The translations under genes and the position numbers were made by a program. The notes under the pieces were generated by a model. The model saw only the letters and a list, made by a program, of their open reading frames with translations, was not told the DNA's origin and did no database searches. Shown here in pieces: positions 1 to 8,575 of a stretch of DNA of 64,000 nucleotides; within the stretch, counting starts at the first letter, position 1, and each line of letters opens with the position of its first letter. Origin of the DNA: Colivivens sp963626085 (lineage in GTDB: Bacteria > Bacteroidota > Bacteroidia > Bacteroidales > Bacteroidaceae); the NCBI GenBank assembly GCA_963626085.1, contig CAVFVJ010000033.1, positions 1-64,000 on the forward strand, in the 5' to 3' direction.

Positions 1-74
1 CACTCGGCTCAATCGATCAATTCACTCGAGTGAATTGATCGATTGAGCCGAGTGAAATGATCGATTGAGCCGAG
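1..74. repeat. 54-bp perfect palindrome plus a third tandem copy of its arm
   Basis: Positions 1-54 read identically on both strands. The right arm unit (31-52, core GATCGATTGAGCCGAG) is repeated directly at 53-74 with one base changed (tgaatt to tgaaat). The array therefore has one inverted and two direct copies of a 22-bp unit around a CTCGAG centre at 25-30. It abuts a truncated nuclease-domain gene. The window begins inside or at the edge of the array, so further copies may lie upstream. Its function is unknown; a rearrangement scar, a transcribed hairpin or a protein-binding site are all possible. Confidence 0.9.
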
Positions 75-87
75 ACCCTCTACAGGG

Positions 88-345
88 GTGTCTACGGGGG
101 TGCGTGAAAAGCCATGCCTCTTGCACAATTTAGCAGTTGTCCATATGCGGGACACTGTGTATATTTTCGAACTGAAGTACGACGACTCCGCTGAGTATGC
201 CCTCAAGCAGATTTACAACAAGGGCTACTTGATACCCTATTCTGCCGACGGTAAACGACTGGTGAAGATAGGTGTCAACTATGACAGTAGTCAACGTACC
301 ATAAGTGACTGGATTATCAGTAAAGACTCGGACTTGAAAGATTAG
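88..345 (+). pseudogene. C-terminal remnant of a DUF1703 / PD-(D/E)XK nuclease (AAA-ATPase-like) protein
   Basis: The frame is open from 61 and ends at 345. It encodes about 70 recognisable residues matching the C-terminal end of DUF1703 (PDDEXK_9), the nuclease-like domain at the end of a very common Bacteroidales AAA-ATPase-like family. Visible hallmarks are VYIFELK, carrying the E-x-K part of the PD-(D/E)XK motif, then ALKQIYNKGYLIPY and the DGKRLVKIGVN segment near the end. The ATPase domain and the upstream catalytic Asp are missing; family members are usually above 500 residues. The frame runs directly into the repeat array at its 5' side, so a deletion or rearrangement removed the rest. 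The nominal GTG start at 88 is not credible as a gene start. Confidence 0.75.
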
Positions 346-379
346 AGCCGAAGCATTTCCATATCTCGTTTTTTTCTCG

Positions 380-387
380 TAACTTTG
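380..387 (+). promoter_or_regulatory. -7 promoter element (TAACTTTG) for ricT-gldH
   Basis: TAACTTTG matches the Bacteroidota sigma-ABfr -7 consensus TAnnTTTG and lies 70 bp before the ricT ATG. I see no clear TTTG about 20 bp upstream, so the -33 half is weak. Confidence 0.6.
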
Positions 388-408
388 CAGAATGATTGCG
401 TAATGCAG

Positions 409-457
409 ACATAAACGAATACGCGATATATACATAAACGAATACAGACATAAACGG
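409..457 (+). repeat. Three copies of ACATAAACGRAT in the ricT 5' leader
   Basis: ACATAAACGAATAC occurs at 409-422 and 432-445, and ACATAAACGG at 448-457, the last copy directly touching the ATG at 458. The repeats are purine-rich and lie wholly within the untranslated leader. They could be a protein or RNA contact site, or the result of local slippage duplication. Confidence 0.7.
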
Positions 458-1579
458 ATGGATAAATTTATAGTAGGCAACGGTTGTTGCGGACTCTGCA
501 AGAAAGGATGCAACAAACATACCGACAAACTAAACTCATATGACTGGCTGGCAGATTTGCCTGACAACGACAAAGCTACCAACCTGGTGGAAGTGGAGTT
601 CAAGCCCCCACGCAAAGGTTACTTCATAAACTCGAACAACCTACAACTGGAAAAAGGGGACGTTGTGGCTGTGGAGGCAAGTCCTGGACACGACATAGGA
701 ACCGTCACCATGACAGGCAGACTAGTTGCGCTCCAAATAAAGAAAGCCAATCTCCGTGCTGGTACAGAATTTAAGAGAATTTACCGGAAAGCACGTCCCG
801 TAGACATGGACAAATACTCCGAAGCCAAGGCTTGTGAGCATGACACGATGATTGAGTCGAGGCAGATCGCGAAAAATCTGGGGTTACAAATGAAAATCGG
901 TGATGTAGAATACCAAGGCGACGGGAACAAGGCTATATTCTATTACATAGCGGACGACCGTGTCGACTTCAGACAACTGATAAAAGTACTTGCGGAACGT
1001 TTCAGGGTACGCATCGAGATGAAGCAGATTGGAGCGAGACAGGAAGCAGGCCGTATCGGAGGTATCGGTCCATGCGGACGTGAGTTGTGTTGCGCCACAT
1101 GGATGACTCGGTTCGTAAGCGTATCGACGAGTGCCGCACGCTTTCAAGATATCTCACTCAACCCACAGAAACTGGCTGGACAGTGTGCAAAATTGAAATG
1201 TTGCATGAACTATGAGGTAGACCAATATGTTGAAGCCTTGAAGGACCTGCCGTCACGGGAGATCATATTACAGACCAAAGACGAAGACTACTATTACTTC
1301 AAGTCTGACATCCTCGCCAAACAAATCACCTATTCCACAGACAAGCGCATGCTCGTCAGGGAGGTCACCATTTCCTCAAAGCGCGCGTTCGAAGTCATCA
1401 ACATGAACAAAGAAGGAAAGAAACCTGCGACACTGAGTGATACGGAGGACATTAGGGACGACAAGCCCGTCGACCTGCTCAGTCAGGACAACATCAACCG
1501 CTTCGACAACTCCAAGAAAAAACGCAAAAAGAAGCGGAGTAGGGGCAACAACAGTCAAAAGCCACAGGATGAGCATTAA
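458..1579 (+). CDS. ricT: PSP1-domain protein, RicT/YaaT homologue
   Basis: This 373-residue protein belongs to the PSP1 family. In Bacillus the homologue YaaT/RicT forms the Fe-S-bearing RicA-RicF-RicT complex that influences RNase Y and phosphorelay function; no RicA or RicF homologue is visible here. Cysteines are conspicuous: Cys10, 11, 14 and 18 at the N terminus, then Cys206, 211 and 212 (GPCGRELCC) and Cys243, 248 and 249 (QCAKLKCC), consistent with metal or cluster binding. The C terminus is strongly basic (KKKRKKKRSR), suggesting nucleic acid contact. The ATG at 458 follows the leader repeats. Its last 11 bp overlap gldH. The role in Bacteroidota is not established. Confidence 0.85.
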   Translation: MDKFIVGNGCCGLCKKGCNKHTDKLNSYDWLADLPDNDKATNLVEVEFKPPRKGYFINSNNLQLEKGDVVAVEASPGHDIGTVTMTGRLVALQIKKANLRAGTEFKRIYRKARPVDMDKYSEAKACEHDTMIESRQIAKNLGLQMKIGDVEYQGDGNKAIFYYIADDRVDFRQLIKVLAERFRVRIEMKQIGARQEAGRIGGIGPCGRELCCATWMTRFVSVSTSAARFQDISLNPQKLAGQCAKLKCCMNYEVDQYVEALKDLPSREIILQTKDEDYYYFKSDILAKQITYSTDKRMLVREVTISSKRAFEVINMNKEGKKPATLSDTEDIRDDKPVDLLSQDNINRFDNSKKKRKKKRSRGNNSQKPQDEH

Positions 1580-2036
1580 CAGATATGCCATCTTACTCAC
1601 GACACTCTTGAGCCTTACAGTCTGCATCTCATGCCATAACGATAGGATACTCAACGAGTTCAAAGACGTGAATATAAACGGATGGACATCAGACGACACC
1701 GTTTCGTTCGACTTACCCAAAGTTACAAGAGGGGTGGATTTGAAAACTGAAATAGGCGTTCGGGTAACCGATACCTATACATTCAAAAGCCTCTATGTAA
1801 CAGCCGCCCTTCTATGCGAAGGAGAAGAGATGAGCCACGACACCTTGAAAGTGGACATCTATGATGCCAACGGAGAAAGTAAAGGATGGGGGTTCCCCTA
1901 CACTACAGTTGCCACAGATGCACCTGTCGTACACGTGGATTCTGGTCTGACCTATACATACAAAATTTGCCACATCATGAGTTCGGGCACGCTCAAAGGA
2001 ATCTGTGGCATCGGGTTGAGACTGAACGTGCAATAA
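1569..2036 (+). CDS. gldH: Gliding motility lipoprotein GldH
   Basis: This 155-residue protein matches the GldH lipoproteins of Bacteroidota. In Flavobacterium they are needed for gliding; in non-gliding relatives the family persists as an envelope lipoprotein of unclear role. A signal peptide (residues 1-21) ends in ISC, making Cys22 the likely lipidated residue. The conserved block ending GICGIGLRLN is present at the C terminus. The start is the ATG at 1569, inside the end of ricT, which gives a proper signal peptide; the same frame extends upstream to 1437 but that part would lie wholly within ricT. Translational coupling to ricT is likely. It converges on rodA with only 17 bp between stops. 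Confidence 0.85.
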   Translation: MSINRYAILLTTLLSLTVCISCHNDRILNEFKDVNINGWTSDDTVSFDLPKVTRGVDLKTEIGVRVTDTYTFKSLYVTAALLCEGEEMSHDTLKVDIYDANGESKGWGFPYTTVATDAPVVHVDSGLTYTYKICHIMSSGTLKGICGIGLRLNVQ

Positions 2037-2053
2037 ACACAGAAAAAAGTAAG

Positions 2054-3520
2054 CTACCGATTCTTGAAGTTGCGCTCTGCATCCATCCTCAGGAATATGA
2101 ACAACAGCAATGTAAAGCCCCACAACGACGAGCCGCCATAGCTAAACAGAGGAAGAGGGATGCCGATGACTGGGGTCAACCCCAGCACCATGCCCACGTT
2201 CACAAACAGATGGAACAAGAAGATACTCACCACACTATATCCGTACACACGTCCCCACACATCGGGTTGCCGTTCTGCTAATACAATAAGACGCAGAATG
2301 AATATCAAATAGAAAACAAGTACCCCAACAGACCCCACAAACCCTTCTTCCTCACCCACAGTGCAGAAGATGAAGTCTGTATCCTGTTCTGGAACATACT
2401 TCAGTTTCGTCTGCGTGCCCTTAAGGAATCCCTTTCCCCAAAAGCCGCCAGACCCTATGGCAATCTTTGCCTGATTCACATTATAACCGGCACCCATGAC
2501 ATCCGTTTTCTTACCGAGCAAAACCTCTATACGGGTACGCTGGTGCTCTCGAAGTACGTTGTTGAACACATAGTCACACACATAATACACTCCAGTGGAA
2601 GCTACTGCAAACAACGCAATGAAAAGATACTTATACAGTTTGGAATAAGCATACAGTACCAGGATGTAAACCACCATTGCCACACAGACTATCAACTGGA
2701 CAACACACACATTGAACGGGATTACATAGGCAGAGAACAGATAAGCAAGAAAAACCACACCTCCACCCAAACACACAATATTCTTGACAACACCATGTTC
2801 AGTGCCGTACCTCCACACCAACAACACCGTCGAAAGTTGAACAAGTAACAAGACCCAAAACTCACCTACTGACGATGACATATTGAGGAACATGTCATCA
2901 CCATATTTTATCCCGACCACGAAGAATACCATAAAAGCAAACGCTGCAAATAACACTGCCCCAGTCATGCCCTCACGATAAAGGACCAGGAAGAACGCCA
3001 GGTAAACCAAAGCCGTTCCAGTCTCCTTCTGAGCCACGATAAGCACCATTGGAAGAGCAAACAACGCCACCACTTTAAGGAACTCCCTCGTATTGGATAT
3101 ATTGAACCCATACCTGTCCATATATTTCCCTATAGCTAAGGCTACTGCAAACTTCGCGAACTCCGCAGGTTGCAACTTCACCGGCCCGATAGGAATCCAT
3201 GAGCGCGACCCTCTCGAATCCGGGGCGATGAATATGGTCAGCACCAGCACCAGAATCATCATTATATAAATGAATGCTGAAGCCTTGTAATAAAAACGTT
3301 TCTCTATTAGGAGCAAGGCACCCGCCAGGAGAACAGCAGTCAGTATCCACACGAACTGCTTGCCCGATTTCATACTGAAACTGAACAAGTCGGGATTATT
3401 ATAGTCATAACAGGCACCGCACACCGACAACCAGCCCCATACGAGCAACACCAGATAGAGCGAGATTGCCACCCAATCCAGAGAGAGAAATATACCCTTG
3501 TTATTGTCATCACGTCTCAT
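2054..3520 (-). CDS. rodA: Rod-shape SEDS glycosyltransferase RodA
   Basis: RodA polymerises lipid II into glycan strands within the elongasome, paired with the class B PBP encoded just upstream (mrdA). The 488-residue protein is polytopic, with many hydrophobic segments, and carries SEDS hallmarks such as GSRSWIPIGPVKLQPAEFAK in the first half and a C-terminal segment with VIGIPLPLFSYGGSS. It is longer than E. coli RodA (about 370 residues) because of an extra hydrophobic region at about residues 200-300, as seen in other Bacteroidales. It is the last gene of the mre operon, 13 bp after mrdA. Confidence 0.95.
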   Translation of the reverse strand: MRRDDNNKGIFLSLDWVAISLYLVLLVWGWLSVCGACYDYNNPDLFSFSMKSGKQFVWILTAVLLAGALLLIEKRFYYKASAFIYIMMILVLVLTIFIAPDSRGSRSWIPIGPVKLQPAEFAKFAVALAIGKYMDRYGFNISNTREFLKVVALFALPMVLIVAQKETGTALVYLAFFLVLYREGMTGAVLFAAFAFMVFFVVGIKYGDDMFLNMSSSVGEFWVLLLVQLSTVLLVWRYGTEHGVVKNIVCLGGGVVFLAYLFSAYVIPFNVCVVQLIVCVAMVVYILVLYAYSKLYKYLFIALFAVASTGVYYVCDYVFNNVLREHQRTRIEVLLGKKTDVMGAGYNVNQAKIAIGSGGFWGKGFLKGTQTKLKYVPEQDTDFIFCTVGEEEGFVGSVGVLVFYLIFILRLIVLAERQPDVWGRVYGYSVVSIFLFHLFVNVGMVLGLTPVIGIPLPLFSYGGSSLWGFTLLLFIFLRMDAERNFKNR

Positions 3521-3533
3521 AATCCGCCTTCAT

Positions 3534-5366
3534 TTAGTTCACCGTCCGTTGTTGAATATCCAATGCCCTCGCCTTACTGTTCTCAGAGAGTCCGCCCCTT
3601 ATATACTGTTCCATCATCAATGCACCAATAGGGACTCCATAGGCTGCACCAAAGCCGCCATTTTCCACATATACAGCAATAGCTATCTTAGGATTGTTGC
3701 GTGGAGCAAAGCCCATAAATACAGAATGGTCGTGACCCCTGTTCTGTGCCGTACCAGTCTTGCCACATACCTCGTACCAAGGGTTCTGTGCTCCTTGACA
3801 TGTACCAGAGACTACTGCGCGTCGCATTCCACTTATCACCTGCTCATAAAACTGAGGTTGCACCTTGGTGTAATGCACCTGCTTCAAGCTGTCTGCAATC
3901 GCCCCTCCCTGGATACGTTTAACTATATGAGGAGTCACATAATGTCCACGGTTTGCGATGGTAGCCCCTTGATTAGCAATCTGAAGCGGAGTGAGAGTAA
4001 CCTCTCCCTGTCCTATGGAAATACTTATGACGGTAAGTGCATTCCAGCGTTTGAGGTGCTTGTCATAATAATCCGCATTGGGAATCATGCCACGACTCTC
4101 ACCCGGCATGTCTATTCCAAGTTTATAGCCGAAACCCATAGATACCATATAGTCCTTCCACGTAGTCATGGCATCCTGTACCGACGAGTACTTGCCCCTG
4201 TTGCCGAACATGTAATACAGTCCCCAACAGAAATAGCCGTTACAGGAAGTGGCTATAGCCGGTTTAAGACTAATCGGAGACTCATGAGGATGACACCCCA
4301 CCTTCAGCCGCTTATATCTAAACCCACCGTTACAAGGGTAATATGTGCCGTCAGCAGAGACTATGCCCTCCTGCATGAAGGTCAGTGCCTGCGCTGGCTT
4401 GAATGTAGATCCGGGTGGATAGGTTCCAGAAATGGCACGGTTGAGCATCGGACGATCTGGATTTTCCAACATCCGCATGATATTCTCGCCCCTTGTCTTC
4501 CCCGCCATATCCCTTGGACTGTACGAAGGAGCTGAGACCATACACAAGATCTCACCCGTAGACGGTTCGATTGCGACAATACTGCCCTTTTTACCCTGCA
4601 TCAGTCTCTCGCCCAACGCCTGCAGCTCTATATCCAGACTGAGCATTATGTCCTTGCCAGGCTGGGGCTGGCGGTCTTCCGAACCATCCTTGAACTTTCC
4701 CTGAATCTTACCACGTGAGTCCCTCAACAAAACCTCTACGCCCTTCTGTCCACGAAGCACGCTCTCATAAGAGCGTTCCACTCCTTGTTTGCCTATGAAA
4801 TCACCTGCGTTGTAATAGTCGTCCCTCTCGATGTCCATGCCCGACACCTCAGCAACATAACCGAGGACATGTGCCGCATAAGGATATTTATATTGGCGCG
4901 AGTTACGTTCCCTCACATAGAAGCCTTTGAATCTGAACATCTTCTCCTGGAAAACCAAAAAGTCAGCAGGCTGTATCTGCGGCATGAACAACTGTTGAGA
5001 GTAGGATGAATAACCAGGATTCCGCGTTCTGTCCTTTATCCATGCCATCCTGTCTTCAAACTGTTTACGACTCATGTGCAAGGTCTTGCAGAAATCCAAT
5101 GTGTCGAGGTTATTCATTTCCCGTGTAATCACCATCACATCGTATGCAGGTTCATTATAGACCACCAGTTTTCCGTTCCTATCGTACATGGCACCCCTCG
5201 AAGGGAATATCACCTTATTATATAATGCGTTGTTCCACGCAGTCTGTTCGTAGTCATTGGGAAAGAGTTGCAAATAGGCAAAACGACACACATAGGCAAA
5301 CACAATGGCAATTGCCAGTCCGCCTATCACATACTGTCTTCTCTGCAACTCATAGTCTCTCATCAC
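3534..5366 (-). CDS. mrdA: Penicillin-binding protein 2 (elongation transpeptidase)
   Basis: This class B PBP cross-links peptidoglycan during cell elongation as the partner of RodA. One N-terminal membrane segment (about residues 13-34) is followed by a PBP dimerisation domain and a transpeptidase domain. The three catalytic motifs are visible: Ser320-Thr-Phe-Lys323, Ser374-Cys-Asn376, and Lys536-Thr-Gly. Its 610 residues are normal for the family. The start overlaps the end of mreD by 4 bp (ATGA), implying translational coupling. Confidence 0.95.
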   Translation of the reverse strand: MMRDYELQRRQYVIGGLAIAIVFAYVCRFAYLQLFPNDYEQTAWNNALYNKVIFPSRGAMYDRNGKLVVYNEPAYDVMVITREMNNLDTLDFCKTLHMSRKQFEDRMAWIKDRTRNPGYSSYSQQLFMPQIQPADFLVFQEKMFRFKGFYVRERNSRQYKYPYAAHVLGYVAEVSGMDIERDDYYNAGDFIGKQGVERSYESVLRGQKGVEVLLRDSRGKIQGKFKDGSEDRQPQPGKDIMLSLDIELQALGERLMQGKKGSIVAIEPSTGEILCMVSAPSYSPRDMAGKTRGENIMRMLENPDRPMLNRAISGTYPPGSTFKPAQALTFMQEGIVSADGTYYPCNGGFRYKRLKVGCHPHESPISLKPAIATSCNGYFCWGLYYMFGNRGKYSSVQDAMTTWKDYMVSMGFGYKLGIDMPGESRGMIPNADYYDKHLKRWNALTVISISIGQGEVTLTPLQIANQGATIANRGHYVTPHIVKRIQGGAIADSLKQVHYTKVQPQFYEQVISGMRRAVVSGTCQGAQNPWYEVCGKTGTAQNRGHDHSVFMGFAPRNNPKIAIAVYVENGGFGAAYGVPIGALMMEQYIRGGLSENSKARALDIQQRTVN

Positions 5367-5887
5367 AGTCCTTCTCTTTCAGCTGCCTTGTTATGAACGA
5401 CGAATTCGACACAGACAGCTATGGCAGTTGCAATAACAGTACCACCAGCCATCGCCCCGACAGTGAGTAGCAAGTCACTCAGTGAGAATGCCTCCAGAAA
5501 ATAAAAGGTAAAGTGCAACAGTCCCATACAAGAGAGGCAATACCACACATAGCGCGAGAAGGTCATACTCTGTATCGTAGGCTTGAACGAACCCACCACA
5601 TCGCGCGGCATGAAGAGTTTCAGTATATAAGGCTTCATCATTGCAAGTAGCGTGCAGCTGGCTGTTCCCATCCCCATCGTATTGGAGAACATATCGAATA
5701 TAAGTCCCGTGGAGAAGCCCCACCACAGCAGTGCCATCCTGGACTCGCCTGTCTCAAAACAGACAAGCATGTAACCGATGACGAGTGGTGTCGCATATCC
5801 AAACAGATGGAAGTTGTTCAGTACCACCACCTGCACAATCAGCAACAGAGCCATACGCCCAAAACGCACTAACGTCTTATAACCCAT
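5363..5887 (-). CDS. mreD: Rod shape-determining membrane protein MreD
   Basis: A 174-residue protein with about five hydrophobic segments, in the canonical position between mreC and mrdA. MreD is an inner-membrane part of the elongasome. Sequence similarity in this family is low, so the call rests mainly on length, topology and position. It lies 27 bp after mreC and overlaps mrdA by 4 bp. Confidence 0.88.
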   Translation of the reverse strand: MGYKTLVRFGRMALLLIVQVVVLNNFHLFGYATPLVIGYMLVCFETGESRMALLWWGFSTGLIFDMFSNTMGMGTASCTLLAMMKPYILKLFMPRDVVGSFKPTIQSMTFSRYVWYCLSCMGLLHFTFYFLEAFSLSDLLLTVGAMAGGTVIATAIAVCVEFVVHNKAAEREGL

Positions 5888-5914
5888 AAATACAGTATTG
5901 TTAATGTTGTCCGT

Positions 5915-6763
5915 TCAATCCAGATTCATCAACGAGTCCGCCTCATACTCAAGTTTCTTCTTCTCTGCATGGTCATAATTGGTTATCACACTCACGTTCC
6001 TCACCGAGGTATAGTCTACCGACAACCTTATTTTTATTGACTGAGAGAGTCCGTCATCCGATGTCTCCACGCTCTCTACTCTTCCGACAGGTATACCTGA
6101 AGGGAATATGTCGGAGAATCCGCTTGTCTCCACCAGTTCTTTTTCCGCTACTTTCACATGTAAGGGTACGCCTGTCATATAGGCACATTCAGAGTCACCG
6201 AACTTCCATTCTATCGTACCGAAAGACTTATGCGTCTTCAGTTGGCAACTCACCCTTGACTTCACGTTTATCAGTGGCATGACCACTGAATAGTGCGCAG
6301 ATGCCAGATAGACTATTCCGACTACACCCCTCGAACAGATTACACCCATCTCTGGCTTAATGCCGTCTTCTGTTCCTTTATCTATTGTCAGCAAATTCTT
6401 GCTGTGATTTGTAGTCGCATTCACCACCAAGGCTCCGACAAGCCGATAACGAGAATTCTTGAACCCGACGAACTTGACGGTGTCAATCCGTTTTGCCAGT
6501 AATTCACGCTTCATTTCATTCAGTTCACTGCGCAACGCCTCGTTATCTGCCTCCAACTGTTCATTGACTGCTCCCAGTTGCACGTAAGAAGTGATTCCGT
6601 CTACTGTTGAATACAATCCACCCACTACCGAATTGGCAGTTGTGAAAAACACGCTCCCCTGATATGAATTGAAACGGAAAAGCATGGCAAGGCTGAATGC
6701 CTCCATAAGGAAGAAGGCAAACCAATACTTGTACTTGATGATGAAATCAATCAGATTCTGCAT
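5915..6763 (-). CDS. mreC: Rod shape-determining protein MreC
   Basis: MreC is the periplasmic scaffold of the elongasome and activates PBP2. The 282-residue protein has an N-terminal membrane anchor (about residues 12-32), a predicted coiled coil (about 65-95, rich in Glu and Leu), and then the beta-rich MreC core containing KGTEDGIKPEMGV and GVVGIVYLAS. It starts 32 bp after the end of mreB and shares its transcript. Confidence 0.95.
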   Translation of the reverse strand: MQNLIDFIIKYKYWFAFFLMEAFSLAMLFRFNSYQGSVFFTTANSVVGGLYSTVDGITSYVQLGAVNEQLEADNEALRSELNEMKRELLAKRIDTVKFVGFKNSRYRLVGALVVNATTNHSKNLLTIDKGTEDGIKPEMGVICSRGVVGIVYLASAHYSVVMPLINVKSRVSCQLKTHKSFGTIEWKFGDSECAYMTGVPLHVKVAEKELVETSGFSDIFPSGIPVGRVESVETSDDGLSQSIKIRLSVDYTSVRNVSVITNYDHAEKKKLEYEADSLMNLD

Positions 6764-6795
6764 ACTATGATGATGAGTCCTTCACTCACACCAGT

Positions 6796-7833
6796 TCAGC
6801 GCATCAAGACCGCACTATACACGTGGATATTCTTCAATGCCACGCCCGTGCCCTTAGCCACACTGTGAAGCGGGTCTTCGGCAATATGGAACGGGATGTG
6901 AATTTTATCTGTCAGACGCTTGTCCAATCCCCTAAGCAAGGCACCGCCTCCAGTGAGATATATTCCGTTCTTCACAATGTCGGCATAAATCTCAGGTGGG
7001 GTCTTTTCCAAAGCATTGAGTATGGCAGTCTCTATCTTGGCAACCGATTTGTCTATGCAGTGTGCGATTTCCTGATAGCACACAGATATTTCCATAGGCA
7101 GTGCGGTGATACGGTTAGGTCCGTGTACTACATACTCTTCAGGGGCATTGTCCACCAAATCCGTCAGAGCCGAGCCCACATTTATCTTAATTCGTTCCGC
7201 CATACGCTCTGACACCTTAACGTTGTGCTGTCGGCTCATATACTCCTGTATGTCGGCAGTCAACTCATCACCGGCTACACGTATGGAACTGTTAGACACG
7301 ATACCGCACAACGAAATGACAGCAATTTCAGTGGAACCACCGCCTATGTCCACAACCATATGTCCCTCTGGAGCAGTCACATCCAAGCCGATACCGATAG
7401 CGGCAGCCATCGGTTCGAACAACAAGTAGACATCCCTGCCACCAGAGTGTTCTGCACTGTCACGCACAGCACGGAGTTCCACCTCGGTAGAACCCGACGG
7501 AACACCGATAACCATTCGAAGCGACGGGGTCAAGAAACTGTGAGCGTTGTTGATTTTTCTAATCAGACCGCGCATCATCTGTTCACAAGCGTTGAAGTCC
7601 GCAATCACTCCGTCCTTCAGCGGGCGGCAAGTGCGAATGTCCGGATGAGTCTTCTCGTGCATCAACTTAGCCTTCTTTCCCACTTCTATCATCTTGTTGG
7701 TCTTGCGGTCAAGAGCGACGACAGACGGTTCGTCCACCACAATCTTACCGTTACTGATAATGATTGTGTTTGCCGTACCGAGGTCCATGGCTATATCCTG
7801 AGTCAAAGAGAAAAGACTTGAAAAGAAACCCAT
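6796..7833 (-). CDS. mreB: Rod shape-determining actin homologue MreB
   Basis: MreB forms membrane-bound filaments that guide lateral wall synthesis. The 345-residue protein has the actin-fold phosphate-binding loop DLGTANT near the N terminus, the second phosphate motif DIGGGSTE in mid-protein, and LTGGGALLRGLD near the C terminus. The hydrophobic N terminus (MGFFSSLFSL) fits a membrane-binding amphipathic helix. It follows purH by 57 bp; I see no TAnnTTTG element in that gap, so it is probably transcribed from the purH promoter. Confidence 0.97.
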   Translation of the reverse strand: MGFFSSLFSLTQDIAMDLGTANTIIISNGKIVVDEPSVVALDRKTNKMIEVGKKAKLMHEKTHPDIRTCRPLKDGVIADFNACEQMMRGLIRKINNAHSFLTPSLRMVIGVPSGSTEVELRAVRDSAEHSGGRDVYLLFEPMAAAIGIGLDVTAPEGHMVVDIGGGSTEIAVISLCGIVSNSSIRVAGDELTADIQEYMSRQHNVKVSERMAERIKINVGSALTDLVDNAPEEYVVHGPNRITALPMEISVCYQEIAHCIDKSVAKIETAILNALEKTPPEIYADIVKNGIYLTGGGALLRGLDKRLTDKIHIPFHIAEDPLHSVAKGTGVALKNIHVYSAVLMR

Positions 7834-7890
7834 ATCCTACCTATATATTTATTTATACATTTCAACCCCGTATTCTTACATTCAAACCAG

Positions 7891-8487
7891 TCACTTGCGA
7901 CTGAAGTAGTCGTGAATGGCACTGTCATAGTGAGAGCTTGTGGCAAAAGCGCGTTCAGCGAACCACTTGCGCTGCTCCTTGGTCGTTTCCGCACCCTGAG
8001 CCTTCAGGATGTCTGTCAGCGCACCGTACTCCTTCTTGCTCGGCACAACGACAACATCATTGAAGTTCTTAGCAGCGGCACGGATGAGTGAGATTCCGCC
8101 TATGTCGATTTTCTCTATGATAGTTGCCTCGTCGTTAGTACTTGCTACCGTCTCTTCGTAAGGATACAGGTCGACAACAACAAGGTCAATCTCAGGAATG
8201 CCGTACTTGACCATCTCTTGTTGGTCACTCTCCAACTCACGACGTCCAAGGATACCACCAAACACCTTCGGATGCAGTGTCTTGACACGTCCTCCGAGTA
8301 TCGAAGGATAGGAGGTCAAATCCTCCACTTTTGCGCATTCATACCCCAGACTTTCTATAAAAGCCTGTGTTCCACCAGTCGACAGGAACTTGACACCGTT
8401 CTTGTTCAGTTCTGCCAACATTTCCTCCAATCCGTCCTTATGAAACACTGAAATCAGTGCACACTTGATTTTTTTTGTTGAAGCCAT
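7891..8487 (-). CDS. purH: IMP cyclohydrolase domain protein (PurH lacking the AICAR transformylase domain)
   Basis: The 198 residues correspond to the N-terminal IMP cyclohydrolase (MGS-like) half of PurH, which closes FAICAR to IMP. Conserved stretches include FLSTGGTQAFIESLGY, ILGGRVKTLHPK, GGIL, DLVVVDLYPYE, and EKIDIGGISLIRAAAKN. It stops at SHYDSAIHDYF, exactly where the usual bifunctional protein of about 507 residues continues into the transformylase domain. The next gene, mreB, starts 57 bp later, so the missing domain is not downstream in another frame. Either the transformylase is encoded elsewhere or the step is done by another enzyme. In Bacteroides a full-length purH occupies this position ahead of mreB. 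Confidence 0.88.
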   Translation of the reverse strand: MASTKKIKCALISVFHKDGLEEMLAELNKNGVKFLSTGGTQAFIESLGYECAKVEDLTSYPSILGGRVKTLHPKVFGGILGRRELESDQQEMVKYGIPEIDLVVVDLYPYEETVASTNDEATIIEKIDIGGISLIRAAAKNFNDVVVVPSKKEYGALTDILKAQGAETTKEQRKWFAERAFATSSHYDSAIHDYFSRK

Positions 8488-8521
8488 CTTTCTACTGTAT
8501 TCTTTACTTATGTTTGAAATG

Positions 8522-8529
8522 CAAATTTA
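8522..8529 (-). promoter_or_regulatory. -7 promoter element (TAAATTTG on minus) for purH-mre operon
   Basis: CAAATTTA on the plus strand reads TAAATTTG on the minus strand, 35 bp before the purH ATG. No good TTG is seen at the -33 distance. Confidence 0.5.
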
Positions 8530-8575
8530 GCAAATTCTGCCGAGAGTTGTCGACTAACTACATATTTATTTTTGA

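Noticed and set aside
1..74. CRISPR repeat array
   Set aside because: The copies are immediately adjacent without spacers, one is inverted, and no cas gene is present.
1437..1568. N-terminal extension of gldH
   Set aside because: It lies wholly within ricT and would bury the signal peptide and lipobox.
3498..4535. 345-codon plus-strand open frame
   Set aside because: It is antisense to mrdA, whose catalytic motifs are intact; the translation has no domain or membrane pattern.
7225..7821. 198-codon plus-strand open frame
   Set aside because: It is antisense to mreB and its composition (many His, Thr, Ser) is that of a shadow frame.
7834..7890. Frameshifted remainder of purH
   Set aside because: Only 57 bp separate the stop from mreB, so the transformylase domain cannot be hidden there.
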